DNA of 64,000 nucleotides from Pseudomonas asturiensis (GCF_900143095.1 NZ_FRDA01000005.1:248001-312000); one strand, 5' to 3'. Positions 17,127 through 26,587 are shown, counted from the stretch's first letter. Made by a program: numbers and translations. The notes: generated by a model from the sequence alone, not told the origin.

Positions 17127-18503
17127 TCAACATTCAATCAGATTGACCGCCAGGCCGCCGCGTGAGGTTTCCTTGTATTTGTCGTGCATGTCCGCGCCTG
17201 TGTCACGCATGGTGCGGATGGCGTGGTCCAGCGAGATAAAGTGCTCGCCGTCGCCACGCAAAGCCATCTGTGCGGCATTGATCGCTTTCACGGCGGCAAT
17301 GGCGTTGCGCTCGATGCAGGGCACCTGAACCAGTCCGCCGACCGGATCGCAGGTCAGGCCCAGGTTGTGCTCCAGGCCAATCTCGGCGGCGTTTTCCACC
17401 TGCTCTGGCGTCGCACCGAGAATTTCCGCCAGACCCGCAGCCGCCATCGCGCAGGCTGAACCCACTTCACCCTGGCAACCCACTTCAGCGCCCGAGATCG
17501 AGGCGTTTTTCTTGCACAGAATGCCTACCGCAGCCGCGCTCAGGAAGAAACGCACCACGTCGTCATCGTTGGCGGTGGGTTTGAATTTCATAAAGTAGTG
17601 CAGCACGGCGGGCACGATGCCCGCCGCGCCATTGGTCGGTGCTGTCACCATGCGGCCGCCTGCGGCGTTCTCTTCGTTGACAGCCAGTGCGAACAGGTTG
17701 ACCCATTCCATGGCACTGAGGGTCGAGCCGATCACATTGGGGTTGTCGAGGTTTTGCAGGCTCTGATGCAGACGATAGGCACGGCGACGCACGTTCAGGC
17801 CGCCGGGCAGAATGCCGGTCTCAAGCAGGCCTTTGTTCACGCAGGCCTGCATCGCGGCCCAGATGACCATGATGCGCGAGCGGATTTCCTCTTCACTGCG
17901 CCAGACCTTCTCGTTGGCCATCATCAGTTCGGAAATGCTCATGCCGTGGGTCTTGCACAGCTTCAGCAACTGCGCGCCACTGGAGAAGTCGTAAGGCAGG
18001 ACAGTATCATCCGCATCCAGTACACCACTGGCCGCCTGTGCGGCATCGATCACGAAGCCGCCACCCACCGAGTAGTACGTTTGCTCATACAATTCGCCCG
18101 ACTTGCCATAGGCGCACAGCGTCATGCCATTAGGGTGATACGGCAGGCTTTCGTCCAGCAGGCACATGTCACGTTCCCAGACGAAGGTGATGCTCTGTTC
18201 GCCCGCCAGCAGTAATTTGCCGTCGGCACGCAACGCGTCGATGCGCTGGTTGACCTGGCTGGGGTCGATCTGGTCTGGCCATTCACCCATCAGGCCCATG
18301 ACCGTCGCACGATCACTGCCATGACCGATGCCGGTGGCGGACAGAGAGCCGTACAATCGCACTTCGACACGCTCCACGCTGCTCAGACGATCCTGATTGC
18401 GCAGGTCGGTGACAAACAGCGCGCCGGCCCGCATTGGCCCGACGGTATGGGAACTGGACGGGCCGATGCCGATTTTGAACATGTCGAAGACGCTGATAGC
18501 CAT
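17127..18503 (-). CDS. sdaA: L-serine ammonia-lyase (single-chain, iron-sulfur)
   Basis: The 458-residue protein deaminates L-serine to pyruvate and ammonia in the cytosol. The N-terminal [22 protein letters not shown] is the SdaA signature. The three cysteines that hold the oxygen-sensitive 4Fe-4S cluster in family members are present: one in [13 protein letters not shown] and a pair with the expected spacing of 11 in [13 protein letters not shown]. It is divergent from a GcvA-like LysR gene with 127 bases between, including a TGTCG-N3-CGACA dyad, so serine- or glycine-responsive control is likely. The ATG at 18503 is preferred over a GTG one codon upstream. Pseudomonads usually carry more than one SdaA paralogue. 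Confidence 0.95.
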   Translation of the reverse strand: MAISVFDMFKIGIGPSSSHTVGPMRAGALFVTDLRNQDRLSSVERVEVRLYGSLSATGIGHGSDRATVMGLMGEWPDQIDPSQVNQRIDALRADGKLLLAGEQSITFVWERDMCLLDESLPYHPNGMTLCAYGKSGELYEQTYYSVGGGFVIDAAQAASGVLDADDTVLPYDFSSGAQLLKLCKTHGMSISELMMANEKVWRSEEEIRSRIMVIWAAMQACVNKGLLETGILPGGLNVRRRAYRLHQSLQNLDNPNVIGSTLSAMEWVNLFALAVNEENAAGGRMVTAPTNGAAGIVPAVLHYFMKFKPTANDDDVVRFFLSAAAVGILCKKNASISGAEVGCQGEVGSACAMAAAGLAEILGATPEQVENAAEIGLEHNLGLTCDPVGGLVQVPCIERNAIAAVKAINAAQMALRGDGEHFISLDHAIRTMRDTGADMHDKYKETSRGGLAVNLIEC

Positions 18504-18533
18504 CACGGAGGTCCTTCAAATGAGATGATGCAG

Positions 18534-18591
18534 AGGAGTTGAAACTCCTTCTTTCTGGCTTTCATCTTTGGCTTCAGCTGTCGAAACGACA
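18534..18591. promoter_or_regulatory. sdaA/LysR divergent promoter with two dyads
   Basis: AGGAGTT-GA-AACTCCT (18534-18549) and TGTCG-AAA-CGACA (18579-18591) are perfect inverted repeats in the 127-base divergent gap. Either could bind the adjacent LysR protein; the second has the compact form of a dimer operator. Confidence 0.45.
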
Positions 18592-18630
18592 AACGATTGT
18601 TCCTATGCCACGCTTTAGCGGAACTCTTCA

Positions 18631-19536
18631 ATGAGCAGAATTTTCAATGCACAGATGCACGCCTGGTTACAGGTCTTTGCCTGCGCAGCCCGACACCTTT
18701 CCTTTACGCGCTGCGCCGAGGAACTGCACGTCACGCCAGGCGCGATCAGCCAGCAGATGCGCCAGCTCGAAGAACGGCTGGGGTTTGCGCTGTTTCATCG
18801 GGTCGGGCGCGGCCTTGAGCTGACCGCTGAAGGACAGCGTCTGGCGGTGGTGGCCAACGAAGTGCAGAGCCGCATCAGCGAAGAGTTGCGCCTGCTGTAT
18901 TCCGGGCGCATCGGCGGGGTGTTCAAACTGCGCTGCATTCCGTCGTTCCTCAGCAAATGGTTGATGCCGCGCCTGCCTCGCCTGCAGGAGGCGTTTCCCG
19001 ACATTCAATTCCGGATCATCGCCGAAGACAGCAGCGGCTCGTTGCGTGATGACGACTTCGATCTGGCCATCGACCTGAATGACGGCAGCTATCCGGGCCT
19101 GTCCACCACGCCGTTGCTGGAGGAAGAGCTGTTCCCGGTCTGCTCGCCCAAACTGCTGGAAGGCAAGCCGCCGCTGGATACGCCCAGCCAGTTGGTGCAC
19201 TTTCCATTGCTGCACGACATCACCGCCTGGCGCGGCAGTTACGAATACGCAGAGTGGGAGTTTTACCTGACCGCGATTGGTGCCGATGGGATCGACGTGC
19301 GCCGTGGTCACACCTTCAACCGCAACCACCTGACCATCGACGCCGCCCGTATGGGCATGGGCGTTGCCATCGCCCGCAAGGCGCTGATCACCGATGAGCT
19401 GGAACAGGGTTTGCTGATCGTGCCGTTCGGCCACCCGATCAAGGCCCGCAAGAAGTACGTGCTGGCTTACCGCGAAGGTGCCCTGACGACCCCGGCACGC
19501 CGGGCGGTGCATGACTGGCTGGTAGAGGAGGCGTGA
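18631..19536 (+). CDS. LysR-family regulator, GcvA-like
   Basis: The 301-residue protein has the helix-turn-helix region with LSFTRCAEELHVTPGAISQQMRQLEERLGFALFHR, the variant seen in GcvA/AmpR-like LysR proteins, followed by the effector domain (RIGGVFKLRCIPSFLSKWLMPRLPRLQEAFPDI). The motif RCIPSFLSKWLMPRL is typical of the GcvA branch. It is divergent from sdaA and is followed on the opposite strand by the DUF3100 gene. By position it should control sdaA, and possibly the DUF3100 protein, in response to an amino acid. The inducer is unknown. Confidence 0.87.
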   Translation: MSRIFNAQMHAWLQVFACAARHLSFTRCAEELHVTPGAISQQMRQLEERLGFALFHRVGRGLELTAEGQRLAVVANEVQSRISEELRLLYSGRIGGVFKLRCIPSFLSKWLMPRLPRLQEAFPDIQFRIIAEDSSGSLRDDDFDLAIDLNDGSYPGLSTTPLLEEELFPVCSPKLLEGKPPLDTPSQLVHFPLLHDITAWRGSYEYAEWEFYLTAIGADGIDVRRGHTFNRNHLTIDAARMGMGVAIARKALITDELEQGLLIVPFGHPIKARKKYVLAYREGALTTPARRAVHDWLVEEA

Positions 19537-19550
19537 AACGGGTCGTGCTG

Positions 19551-19636
19551 TAGGAGCGGACTGGTCCGCGAAGGTTGTATATCCGCTGAAGCGTTAGCGG
19601 TTCAAATACAGCTTTCGCGGACCAGTCCGATCCCGC
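19551..19636. repeat. REPIN (GCGGACTGGTCCGC class)
   Basis: TAGGAGCGGACTGGTCCGCG and its inverted partner CGCGGACCAGTCCGATCCCGC flank a 40-base loop that itself contains a small hairpin (CCGCTGAAGCGTTAGCGG). It lies between convergent LysR and DUF3100 genes. Confidence 0.85.
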
Positions 19637-19662
19637 TTTCAGGCTCCGGTATAGCGATCAGA

Positions 19663-20991
19663 TCAATGGAACATCTCGGCAATCAACACCGCGCCGATGA
19701 AGGTGCCGAAGTTGGCCAGGAACGACACCAGCACGATGCGCCAGCCCAGGCGACGGAATGCCGGCAGGTCTTTGGCAATCGACAGGCCAGCGAAGGTCAG
19801 CATCGGAGTGATCACGGCCAGCATGTTGATCGAGCTGGTCAGACGAGCGATTTCCGCTGCCCACGGGCACGCCGGAGAGGTCAGGAACATCGCCACCAGC
19901 GACACCATGCACACCGCCGGAATCTTGCGGCGAATCAGGCTGCACAGCGCTTCACCGACGAAGGCGCAGAAGATCATGATGCCGATACCGGTGAACGCGT
20001 CGGCGGACAGCGTTTTGTAGCCGACGTAGTTGGCGATCAAGGCCAGCGCGCCCGCAGCCAGCCACGCGCTGATTCTGCCCGACCAGCCCAGTTCCGGCAC
20101 GTCCAGCGATACGTCACTGTGACGCAGACCTTCCTCACTCATCGACGCCTTGGTGGTGCGACCGATCAGCGGCTCAAGTACCCGATAACCCCAGACCGCC
20201 AGTGGCAACGAAATGAACAGCGTGAAGTAGGTGCCGATGGTGGTGGTGATCAGGTTTGAAGCCGCCGCCAGGGTCATGACCTCCTTGGCCACTTCCGGTG
20301 TCTGCTGAGCCGCAATCGCACCCGCAGCGGCAGCCATCATGCTGCCTGAACCGATGCCGGAGCCCATCGCCAGTGAGTTGGGATGAAAGATATTAAGGCT
20401 GGCAATGAAACCGGCCACGATGGCAATGAACAGCGCGCCGAACAGCGTACCGGTGAGGTACTCAGCGAGTACGCCGCGTCCTTCCGGGGAATCCATGCCG
20501 TAGCGCTCACCGATGATCGCCAGGCTGGGTTCGCGCCCGACCGAGAAGGTCGCGCCAATCGCTTCACGCTTGATACCCAGCATCAGCGCGACCGGCAGAC
20601 CCAGAATTACGGTGCCGACAAAGTGGCCGAACTCTTGGAACACCAGCGCCCAACCCGAAGCGAAGACCACCGGCAACGAGCCGCCGACCACCAGCCCCAG
20701 CTTGGCGATAAAGATCAGCAGGGCAGGTTGCAGAATCGAAGCGGAGCGCAGTTGCGTGCGGTGATCGATACCGATGGTGCCCGGCAGGCGGCGACTGGCG
20801 ATGCCAATCATCGCGCCCAGCAACAGTGCCCAGACCATTGGCAGCAGGACCACCTTGCCAGGGCCCAGCGGAATACTGAAGGCACCAATGGCTTCGGCAA
20901 TAACGAGGATGATGGCGGCCCAGACATACAGTTTCACCGTCGAAGAAACGGCCTGTTTGTCGCCCACCACGGCGGTGTGTGCGTTTTGCAT
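19663..20991 (-). CDS. DUF3100 integral membrane protein (putative transporter)
   Basis: From the ATG at 20991 (AAGGGG upstream) the protein is 442 residues, with about 10-11 hydrophobic helices and short loops. Landmarks include VVLLPMVWALLLGAMIG, FIAKLGLVVGGSLP, GIGSGSMMAAAAGAIAA and SPACPWAAEIARLTSSINMLA. I recognise it as a DUF3100 protein; the overall layout resembles sodium-dependent or glutamate/malate-type carriers with two inverted halves. No substrate is established. Its neighbours are sdaA and a GcvA-like regulator, so an amino acid or organic acid connected to serine metabolism is a reasonable but unproven guess. Confidence 0.78.
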   Translation of the reverse strand: MQNAHTAVVGDKQAVSSTVKLYVWAAIILVIAEAIGAFSIPLGPGKVVLLPMVWALLLGAMIGIASRRLPGTIGIDHRTQLRSASILQPALLIFIAKLGLVVGGSLPVVFASGWALVFQEFGHFVGTVILGLPVALMLGIKREAIGATFSVGREPSLAIIGERYGMDSPEGRGVLAEYLTGTLFGALFIAIVAGFIASLNIFHPNSLAMGSGIGSGSMMAAAAGAIAAQQTPEVAKEVMTLAAASNLITTTIGTYFTLFISLPLAVWGYRVLEPLIGRTTKASMSEEGLRHSDVSLDVPELGWSGRISAWLAAGALALIANYVGYKTLSADAFTGIGIMIFCAFVGEALCSLIRRKIPAVCMVSLVAMFLTSPACPWAAEIARLTSSINMLAVITPMLTFAGLSIAKDLPAFRRLGWRIVLVSFLANFGTFIGAVLIAEMFH

Positions 20992-21491
20992 GATGATCCC
21001 CTTGCCTGCTGAATGACCTTTTTCAGGCCTTATCAATCGTTATTCTGTTTTTTTCAGGTAGGCGCAGTCACGCGCCAGGGCAGCGTTTGAAGTCCATGGA
21101 GTCATGGAGGCCGTTGTCGGGCCGAGTATTTTTATAAGGCCCGAATGACCGGACCCAGGCTGCTTCGAGCCTTGCTGGAGAAATCCTGCAAGCGATGTTG
21201 AACTTTTCGAACAACCGCGTTCAGGACACTCGCGCCATCGCAGTATGCATAGCGGGAGGTTGCACACCAATATTGCGAATTTTATTTATCGTTGCTTTAA
21301 AGAGAACACTGAAAGGGGATGATCAGGGCGTATTTTGCAGGCTCAAAACGGCAGGGGCTGACTGAACGCATAACCTGTTGGGAGATACCGCCGGGTCTAC
21401 AACACGCCGCTGGCTCGCAGCAACCACTGGGTCGTGGGAGGTCTCACTGCATCTTCGACGTAGCGCAGTAGCGCGGCAAGCACCGGACATT

Positions 21492-21591
21492 GTGGGAGCG
21501 AGCTTGCTCGCGAAGGCTATTGTTCAAGCACAACCTCTCGATTGGATGGAATGGCCCTTTCGCGAGCAAGCTCGCTCCCACTGGGTTTCAT
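21492..21591. repeat. REPIN (GAGCTTGCTCGCGAA class)
   Basis: GTGGGAGCGAGCTTGCTCGC on the left and GCGAGCAAGCTCGCTCCCAC on the right are a perfect inverted pair around a 60-base loop. This subfamily differs from the GCGGAC class elsewhere in the window. Confidence 0.9.
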
Positions 21592-21712
21592 CGTGATCCA
21601 GTCAGACGTTCTAAAGTGAGTCTTCTGAGTTTCCAAAAAACGCAGCAGCATTGGCACGCTTTTTTTACGCGGCAGTGGGAACACCGCCGATCGCGACGCG
21701 GGTGAAGGCTGA

Positions 21713-21900
21713 GTCCTGGCGCTGATTCGGGGGGCAATCGGCAGGGATGCCGATTGAGCCGCACTGGGCCATGGATGGCCCATTTGCGGCGACCCCCGAA
21801 TCAGTGACAGGACGAAGGAACCCCGGCGAAGCCGGGGCCGGAACCGGAGCTTGGGACTTTGCCTACTTTGGTCCCTCAAAGTAGGGCGCCGTAAGGGCGC
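21713..21900. other. Highly structured intergenic element (three-way junction plus three hairpins)
   Basis: Within the 1.16-kb gene-free stretch 20992-22148, this segment folds almost completely. Outer stem: GTCCTG (21713-21718) and CTGATTCGGGGG (21722-21733) pair with CCCCCGAATCAG (21793-21804) and CAGGAC (21808-21813). Arm 1: CAATCGGCA/TGCCGATTG (21735-21756). Arm 2: GCCGCA/TGCGGC with inner TGGGCC/GGCCCA (21758-21790). Then hairpins follow at 21821-21837 (CCCCGGC/GCCGGGG), 21862-21885 (CCTACTTTG/CAAAGTAGG) and 21886-21900 (GCGCC/GGCGC). I believe similar sequences are multi-copy in pseudomonads, but this is recollection. It may be a structured RNA, a mobile element end or a protein-binding platform. 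The rest of the gap shows only REPs. Confidence 0.6.
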
Positions 21901-22030
21901 AAAGGTGACCTGAGCCAGGCACTCGGTTCACTGAATCCGCACTCCATAACCCCTGTGACGCGCAACGCCATGGTCAGCATGCCCGCTAGGAGGCCGGTAC
22001 ATCCAGTCGAGATGTTGCGTGTGAAACACG

Positions 22031-22055
22031 GCTTTCGCGAGCAAGCTCACTCCCA
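22031..22055. repeat. Single REP half (orphan)
   Basis: GCTTTCGCGAGCAAGCTCAC followed by TCCCAC is one REP of the same class as 21492-21591, without an inverted partner nearby. Confidence 0.65.
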
Positions 22056-22148
22056 CGAGGTCCGGTGTTGGCCGCCAGACAGCTCAGCCCCGAAAAGGCG
22101 GCGGTATCTCCCACACGTCTGTGTTTGCTGTTTCCCGCATTTACAAGG

Positions 22149-23531
22149 TCACAGCCCCAGCGCTGTCATGCACGCATCCAATGACCTGCGCTCGGTCTCG
22201 GCGTACAGCGTCAACTCGTCAAGCGTCTCGCGACCCAGCGCCTGCTGGAAATCTTCCTGGTTCGAGCTGATCGCATAATGCGTCTGCGCGTTGTCGCCCA
22301 AATTGGACTGGAAGATGCCTGCCGCGCTGACCGGCAGGAAATCCTCGTACACCAGCGGTTCGAAACGCACGTGACCGGCCTGGATCAGTTGCTCAAGGTC
22401 AGCACCTGCGTCTGCGCGCGCCGCAAGTCCTTGCTCGGTCGGGAAGTAACGGAAGTACGCGAGGCCTTCAGCGCGCATCTCGTTATAGCTGTCGGGGAAT
22501 GCCTGAAAGTTTTTCTCCATCAACGCCGCGTAGCGCAGCGCGTTGGCTTCATTGGGGAATTCGCCCAGCTCATCGCGGGTTGTGTTCAGCAACCGGTCGT
22601 ATAACGCTCGGCCCTTGGGCGTCAGTGCTGCGCCGCGTTGTTCGATTTCGCCGAACCGTGCCGAATGGCTGCCGGACTCGTTGGCGCCCTGGCCGACGAA
22701 GGTGATCGGCTCTTCCAGCGCCTTGAAGCTGGTCTGGCGCAGCAGGATCGGACAACGGCGGCGCGGCGGGCCTTCGACCACCGCCTTGGGCGTGATGCCT
22801 TTGCCGGGCATGCCCGACTGCACGGCGTCGATGTCCAGTGTGCGCGGGGTCAGGTGATTGATGTGCGGCCCCCGAAACGCCACCACATCAGCGATCAGGC
22901 GATGCTGGGCATTGAGCTGGGTGTAGTCTTCCAGCGAGACCGTGGCCGTGCTGTGCCAGCGGAAGGTTTCCAGCGCCTGCTGAATGAACTCGGCTGCATC
23001 GGTATCGTTCAGGCCGCCGTCCTGCTCGTGCCTGTCGATCAGCTCAAGCGCTTTCGCGGTGAAGATCTGACGCGTGGCGAGCACCTGACCGGCAAACTCA
23101 CGCAGGCTGTCACTTTCGATCAATTCCAGACGCAGCAATGAGGTGAACACGCGAAACGGGCTGACTTGCAATGCGCGTTCATGCACGGCGCGAAAGGCCG
23201 TCGAATGCACCGGGACACCTGCAGGCGTGAGGTCGTAATAACCCACAGGTTGCATGCCCATGACTGCAAACAGGCGGGCGAGGGTGGCCAGCTCCTGAGC
23301 AGTACCGACCCGTATTGCGCCGTGACGCTCCATGTCCAGTCGCTGGATTTCGCCGGTCTGCGTCAGGCTGTCCAATATGCTTCGGTCACGACTCATGACC
23401 CGGTCGTTGACCTCGCTCACCAGCTCCATCAGCGTGCCATACAGCGGGACTTCTTCCTTGTACATCTGCGACATGGCGCGGGAGAAGCCCGCGCGAATGT
23501 CGTCAGGATTGGCAAAGCGTGCAGTGCTCAT
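22149..23531 (-). CDS. hglS: 2-oxoadipate dioxygenase/decarboxylase (DUF1338/HglS family)
   Basis: The 460-residue enzyme converts 2-oxoadipate to D-2-hydroxyglutarate with Fe(II) and O2, as shown for P. putida HglS. From the ATG at 23531, the ligand residues fall at the expected numbers: His70 in MERHGAIR, His226 in GPHINHLTPR, and a Glu at 295 in RFGEIEQRG (294 in P. putida); Arg74 is also present. This agreement is why I chose 23531 over the longer frame from 23573. The C-terminal YEDFLPVSAAGIFQSNL is highly typical. It is the second gene of a unit with a class III aminotransferase and is divergent from amaB-amaA, completing the 2-aminoadipate branch of lysine degradation. Confidence 0.93.
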   Translation of the reverse strand: MSTARFANPDDIRAGFSRAMSQMYKEEVPLYGTLMELVSEVNDRVMSRDRSILDSLTQTGEIQRLDMERHGAIRVGTAQELATLARLFAVMGMQPVGYYDLTPAGVPVHSTAFRAVHERALQVSPFRVFTSLLRLELIESDSLREFAGQVLATRQIFTAKALELIDRHEQDGGLNDTDAAEFIQQALETFRWHSTATVSLEDYTQLNAQHRLIADVVAFRGPHINHLTPRTLDIDAVQSGMPGKGITPKAVVEGPPRRRCPILLRQTSFKALEEPITFVGQGANESGSHSARFGEIEQRGAALTPKGRALYDRLLNTTRDELGEFPNEANALRYAALMEKNFQAFPDSYNEMRAEGLAYFRYFPTEQGLAARADAGADLEQLIQAGHVRFEPLVYEDFLPVSAAGIFQSNLGDNAQTHYAISSNQEDFQQALGRETLDELTLYAETERRSLDACMTALGL

Positions 23532-23577
23532 CAGGGTTGTCTCTCCGTACTCTTCCCGGTCTTGATCGGTCATTAAT

Positions 23578-24825
23578 TCAGGCCAGCGCCGCCAGGCAAC
23601 GCTCGAAAATATCCAGCCCTTCGTTCAGCACGTCAGGCTCGATGGTCAGGGGAATCAGCAGGCGAATGATGTGCCGCGACTTGCCGCTGGGCATCAAGAG
23701 TAGTCCGGCTTCTCTGGCCGAGGTCAGCAGTTCGGCGAGTTGTTTTGTCGCCGGAGCGCCGTCGGGTGTCGTCAGTTCAATTCCGCGCATGCAGCCGACA
23801 CCGGTCAACCTGCCCAGGTAGGGCGAGAGTTTGCTCGCCTGCCAGGCGTTGTAGCGCGACACGATGGCGCTTTCCTGTTGCTCGCCCCAGCTCGACAGAT
23901 GCTCGTCGGTCATCTGCGCCAGCGACGCCAGGCCTGCCGCGCAGGCAATCGGGTTGCCGGAATAGGTGCCGCCCAGTCCTCCTTTGGGCAGGTTATCGAG
24001 CAATGCCTTGCGCCCGACCACCGCGCCCAGCGGAATACCCCCGGCGATGCTTTTGCCCAGCAGGATCAGGTCCGGTTCGATGCCCAGACGGGTGAACGCA
24101 AAACGCTGCCCGGTACGGCCAAAGCCCGACTGGATTTCATCGGCGATCAGCACAATGCCTTTATCGGTGCAAAACGCGCGCAGCGCCTGAGCAAAGTCCG
24201 GCTCCATGGCCAGAAAACCGCCTTCGCCCTGCACGGGTTCGAACATGAAGCACGCCACGTCGTTGACGTCGATCTCGACACTGAACAGACGATCCATGGC
24301 CTTGAGCGCTTGCTCGGTGGTCACGCCGTTGTCCTTGCTCGGAAACGGGATATGAAACACCGGCCCCGGCAACACGCCGACTTTCTGTTTGTAAGGCGCG
24401 ACCTTGCCATTGAGGTTCAGGGTGGCAAGCGTGCGACCATGAAAGCCGCCGTCGAAGGCGATGACGGCGGTGCGTCCCGTCGCGCCACGGACGATTTTCA
24501 GGGCATTTTCCGCGGCCTCTGCGCCGCTGTTGGTGAGCATGCCGCTCAACGGATAACTCACGGGCACGAACTGCGTCAGTCGCTCCATGAACTGCAGATA
24601 AGGCTGGTGCGGCGTGGCGTTGAAGCAGTAGTGGGTCAGCCGGGTCGCCTGTTCCTGAATCGCCTGGACCACCTGCGGGTTGCAATGCCCCAGGTTAAGC
24701 ACGCCGATGCCGCCTACAAAGTCGATGTAGCGCTTGCCGTTAATGTCCCAGACTTCCGCGTTGCGGCCGTGGGACAGCGTCATGCTGTGGACGAAGGAAA
24801 TGGATTCGCTGATGTGTTCGCTCAT
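23578..24825 (-). CDS. Class III PLP aminotransferase (probable 2-aminoadipate aminotransferase; GabT-like)
   Basis: The 415-residue protein has GabT-family motifs: NSGAEAAENALKIVRGATGR, AFDGGFHGRTLATL, FMFEPVQGEGGF, LIADEIQSGFGRTG, and the PLP lysine in LLGKSIAGGIPLGAV. By sequence alone it would be called 4-aminobutyrate transaminase. Its place directly upstream of hglS and divergent from amaB-amaA argues that it removes the 2-amino group of 2-aminoadipate to give 2-oxoadipate. In P. putida that step was assigned to a GabT-like enzyme (PP_4108) located away from hglS. The reassignment is inference from context. No clear Shine-Dalgarno is seen. Confidence 0.8.
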   Translation of the reverse strand: MSEHISESISFVHSMTLSHGRNAEVWDINGKRYIDFVGGIGVLNLGHCNPQVVQAIQEQATRLTHYCFNATPHQPYLQFMERLTQFVPVSYPLSGMLTNSGAEAAENALKIVRGATGRTAVIAFDGGFHGRTLATLNLNGKVAPYKQKVGVLPGPVFHIPFPSKDNGVTTEQALKAMDRLFSVEIDVNDVACFMFEPVQGEGGFLAMEPDFAQALRAFCTDKGIVLIADEIQSGFGRTGQRFAFTRLGIEPDLILLGKSIAGGIPLGAVVGRKALLDNLPKGGLGGTYSGNPIACAAGLASLAQMTDEHLSSWGEQQESAIVSRYNAWQASKLSPYLGRLTGVGCMRGIELTTPDGAPATKQLAELLTSAREAGLLLMPSGKSRHIIRLLIPLTIEPDVLNEGLDIFERCLAALA

Positions 24826-24963
24826 GGACAGGCTCTGCGACGGTTGCGTGATGGCCTATCCAAACGCACAAGTCAGGTCGCTCGCAAACGAAATAAAATC
24901 ACCGGGTCATTCCAATAATTCAGGAAGTTCAGGCTTTTAATGCCCACAGCCAGTCAAAGTTCA

Positions 24964-24990
24964 TTCCTAAAAGGAATCATGTTTTTCGAA
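24964..24990. promoter_or_regulatory. Divergent promoter region of lysine-degradation units
   Basis: The 247-base gap between the aminotransferase and amaB holds ATTCCT-AAA-AGGAAT (24964-24978) and, immediately beyond it, a GTTTT/AAAAC dyad around TCG. No regulator gene is adjacent, so an unlinked regulator must act here. The dyads are candidates only. Confidence 0.4.
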
Positions 24991-25072
24991 AACGTCGTTT
25001 GTGAGCAGCCCTTGAACGGGTCGATACTGGGTCATCAATGATTTCAACCCTTGTCATGACAGGAGAATCAGC

Positions 25073-26563
25073 ATGGTTGCCGAGTTGTTAGCAAATCTGG
25101 GCGTGGCGAAAGGCGCTTACACGGACGGCAGTTACCCCGTTCATACCCCTATCGATGGCAGCCAGATCGCTTCGGTCACGCTGGAAAGCAGCGCTCAGGT
25201 GCAGGCGCGTATCGGCACGGCCCATGAAGCGTTTCTGAAATGGCGTACCGTACCGGCCCCACGCCGTGGCGAGCTGGTGCGTATTTTTGGTGAAGTGCTG
25301 CGTGAACACAAAGCTCAACTGGGCGAACTGGTGTCGGTTGAAGCCGGCAAGATCACTCAGGAAGGTCTGGGTGAAGTGCAGGAAATGATCGACATCTGCG
25401 ACTTCGCTGTCGGCCTGTCGCGCCAGTTGTACGGCCTGACCATCGCTTCCGAGCGTCCCGGTCACCACATGCGTGAAACCTGGCATCCGCTGGGCGTGGT
25501 CGGTGTGATCAGCGCGTTCAACTTCCCGGTCGCCGTCTGGGCGTGGAACACCACGCTGGCGCTGGTTTGCGGCAACCCGGTGATCTGGAAACCATCGGAG
25601 AAGACGCCGCTGACCGCACTGGCGTGTCAGGCGCTGTTCGATAAGGCACTGAAGATTTTTGGTGATGCACCGCAAGGCCTTGCGCAACTGGTGATCGGTG
25701 ATCGTGATGCCGGCCAGGCGTTGGTCGATGACCCGCGCGTGCCGCTGATCAGCGCCACCGGCAGCACCCGCATGGGCCGTGAAGTCGGTCCTCGTGTGGC
25801 GGCGCGCTTCGGTCGCAGCATTCTGGAACTGGGCGGCAACAATGCGATGATCCTCGCCCCGAGCGCCGACCTGGACCTGGCTGTACGCGGCATTCTGTTC
25901 AGCGCCGTGGGCACGGCAGGACAGCGCTGCACGACCTTGCGCCGTCTGATCGTGCATCGCTCGATCAAGGACGAAGTGGTCGCGCGGGTGAAGGCCGCCT
26001 ACGCCAAGGTGCGCGTCGGCGATCCACGCGAAGGCAATTTGATTGGCCCGCTGATCGACCAGCAGGCGTTCTCGGCCATGCAGGATGCGTTGACCAAGGC
26101 CCGTGACGAGGGCGGCCAGGTATTCGGTGGCGAGCGTCAATTGCAGGACAAATACCCGAACGGCTACTACGTCACTCCAGCCATCGCAGAAATGCCGGGT
26201 CAGAGCGACGTGGTGCGTCACGAGACCTTCGCGCCGATTCTGTACGTGCTGGCCTACGATGACTTCGAGCAAGCGCTGCGTCTGAACAATGAAGTGCCAC
26301 AAGGCCTGTCGTCGTGCATTTTTACCACCGACCTGCGTGAAGCCGAGGCGTTCCAGAGTGCGGCGGGCAGCGATTGCGGCATCGCCAACGTCAATATCGG
26401 CACCAGCGGTGCGGAAATTGGTGGCGCGTTCGGTGGCGAGAAGGAAACCGGCGGCGGTCGTGAGTCGGGTTCCGATTCATGGCGCGCCTACATGCGTCGG
26501 CAAACCAACACCGTTAACTACTCCCGCGAGCTGCCGTTGGCTCAGGGCATCGTCTTTGATTGA
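25073..26563 (+). CDS. amaB: L-piperideine-6-carboxylate / 2-aminoadipate semialdehyde dehydrogenase
   Basis: This 496-residue protein is an ALDH7/antiquitin-type dehydrogenase. The key motifs are GVISAFNFPVAVWAWNTTLALVCGN, KPSEKTPLTALAC, ATGSTRMGREVG, the Glu in SILELGGNNAMILAPSAD, and the nucleophilic Cys in TAGQRCTTLRRLIVH. The C-terminal NIGTSGAEIGGAFGGEKETGGGRESGSD is diagnostic of the family, which oxidises 2-aminoadipate semialdehyde (in equilibrium with piperideine-6-carboxylate) to 2-aminoadipate. AGGAG precedes the ATG. It is followed 24 bases later by amaA, the order known from P. putida, so the two form the pipecolate-to-aminoadipate unit. Confidence 0.94.
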   Translation: MVAELLANLGVAKGAYTDGSYPVHTPIDGSQIASVTLESSAQVQARIGTAHEAFLKWRTVPAPRRGELVRIFGEVLREHKAQLGELVSVEAGKITQEGLGEVQEMIDICDFAVGLSRQLYGLTIASERPGHHMRETWHPLGVVGVISAFNFPVAVWAWNTTLALVCGNPVIWKPSEKTPLTALACQALFDKALKIFGDAPQGLAQLVIGDRDAGQALVDDPRVPLISATGSTRMGREVGPRVAARFGRSILELGGNNAMILAPSADLDLAVRGILFSAVGTAGQRCTTLRRLIVHRSIKDEVVARVKAAYAKVRVGDPREGNLIGPLIDQQAFSAMQDALTKARDEGGQVFGGERQLQDKYPNGYYVTPAIAEMPGQSDVVRHETFAPILYVLAYDDFEQALRLNNEVPQGLSSCIFTTDLREAEAFQSAAGSDCGIANVNIGTSGAEIGGAFGGEKETGGGRESGSDSWRAYMRRQTNTVNYSRELPLAQGIVFD

Positions 26564-26587
26564 TTCGGGCATGGCTGGAGTTTTTCG

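Noticed and set aside
21040..21270. A 76-codon minus-strand frame upstream of the DUF3100 gene
   Set aside because: No family features, no good ribosome-binding site, and it would overlap the promoter of the DUF3100 gene.
21517..21879. A 120-codon minus-strand frame across the REPIN and structured element
   Set aside because: It runs through a REPIN and a series of perfect hairpins; coding is improbable, although similar spurious frames are often annotated.
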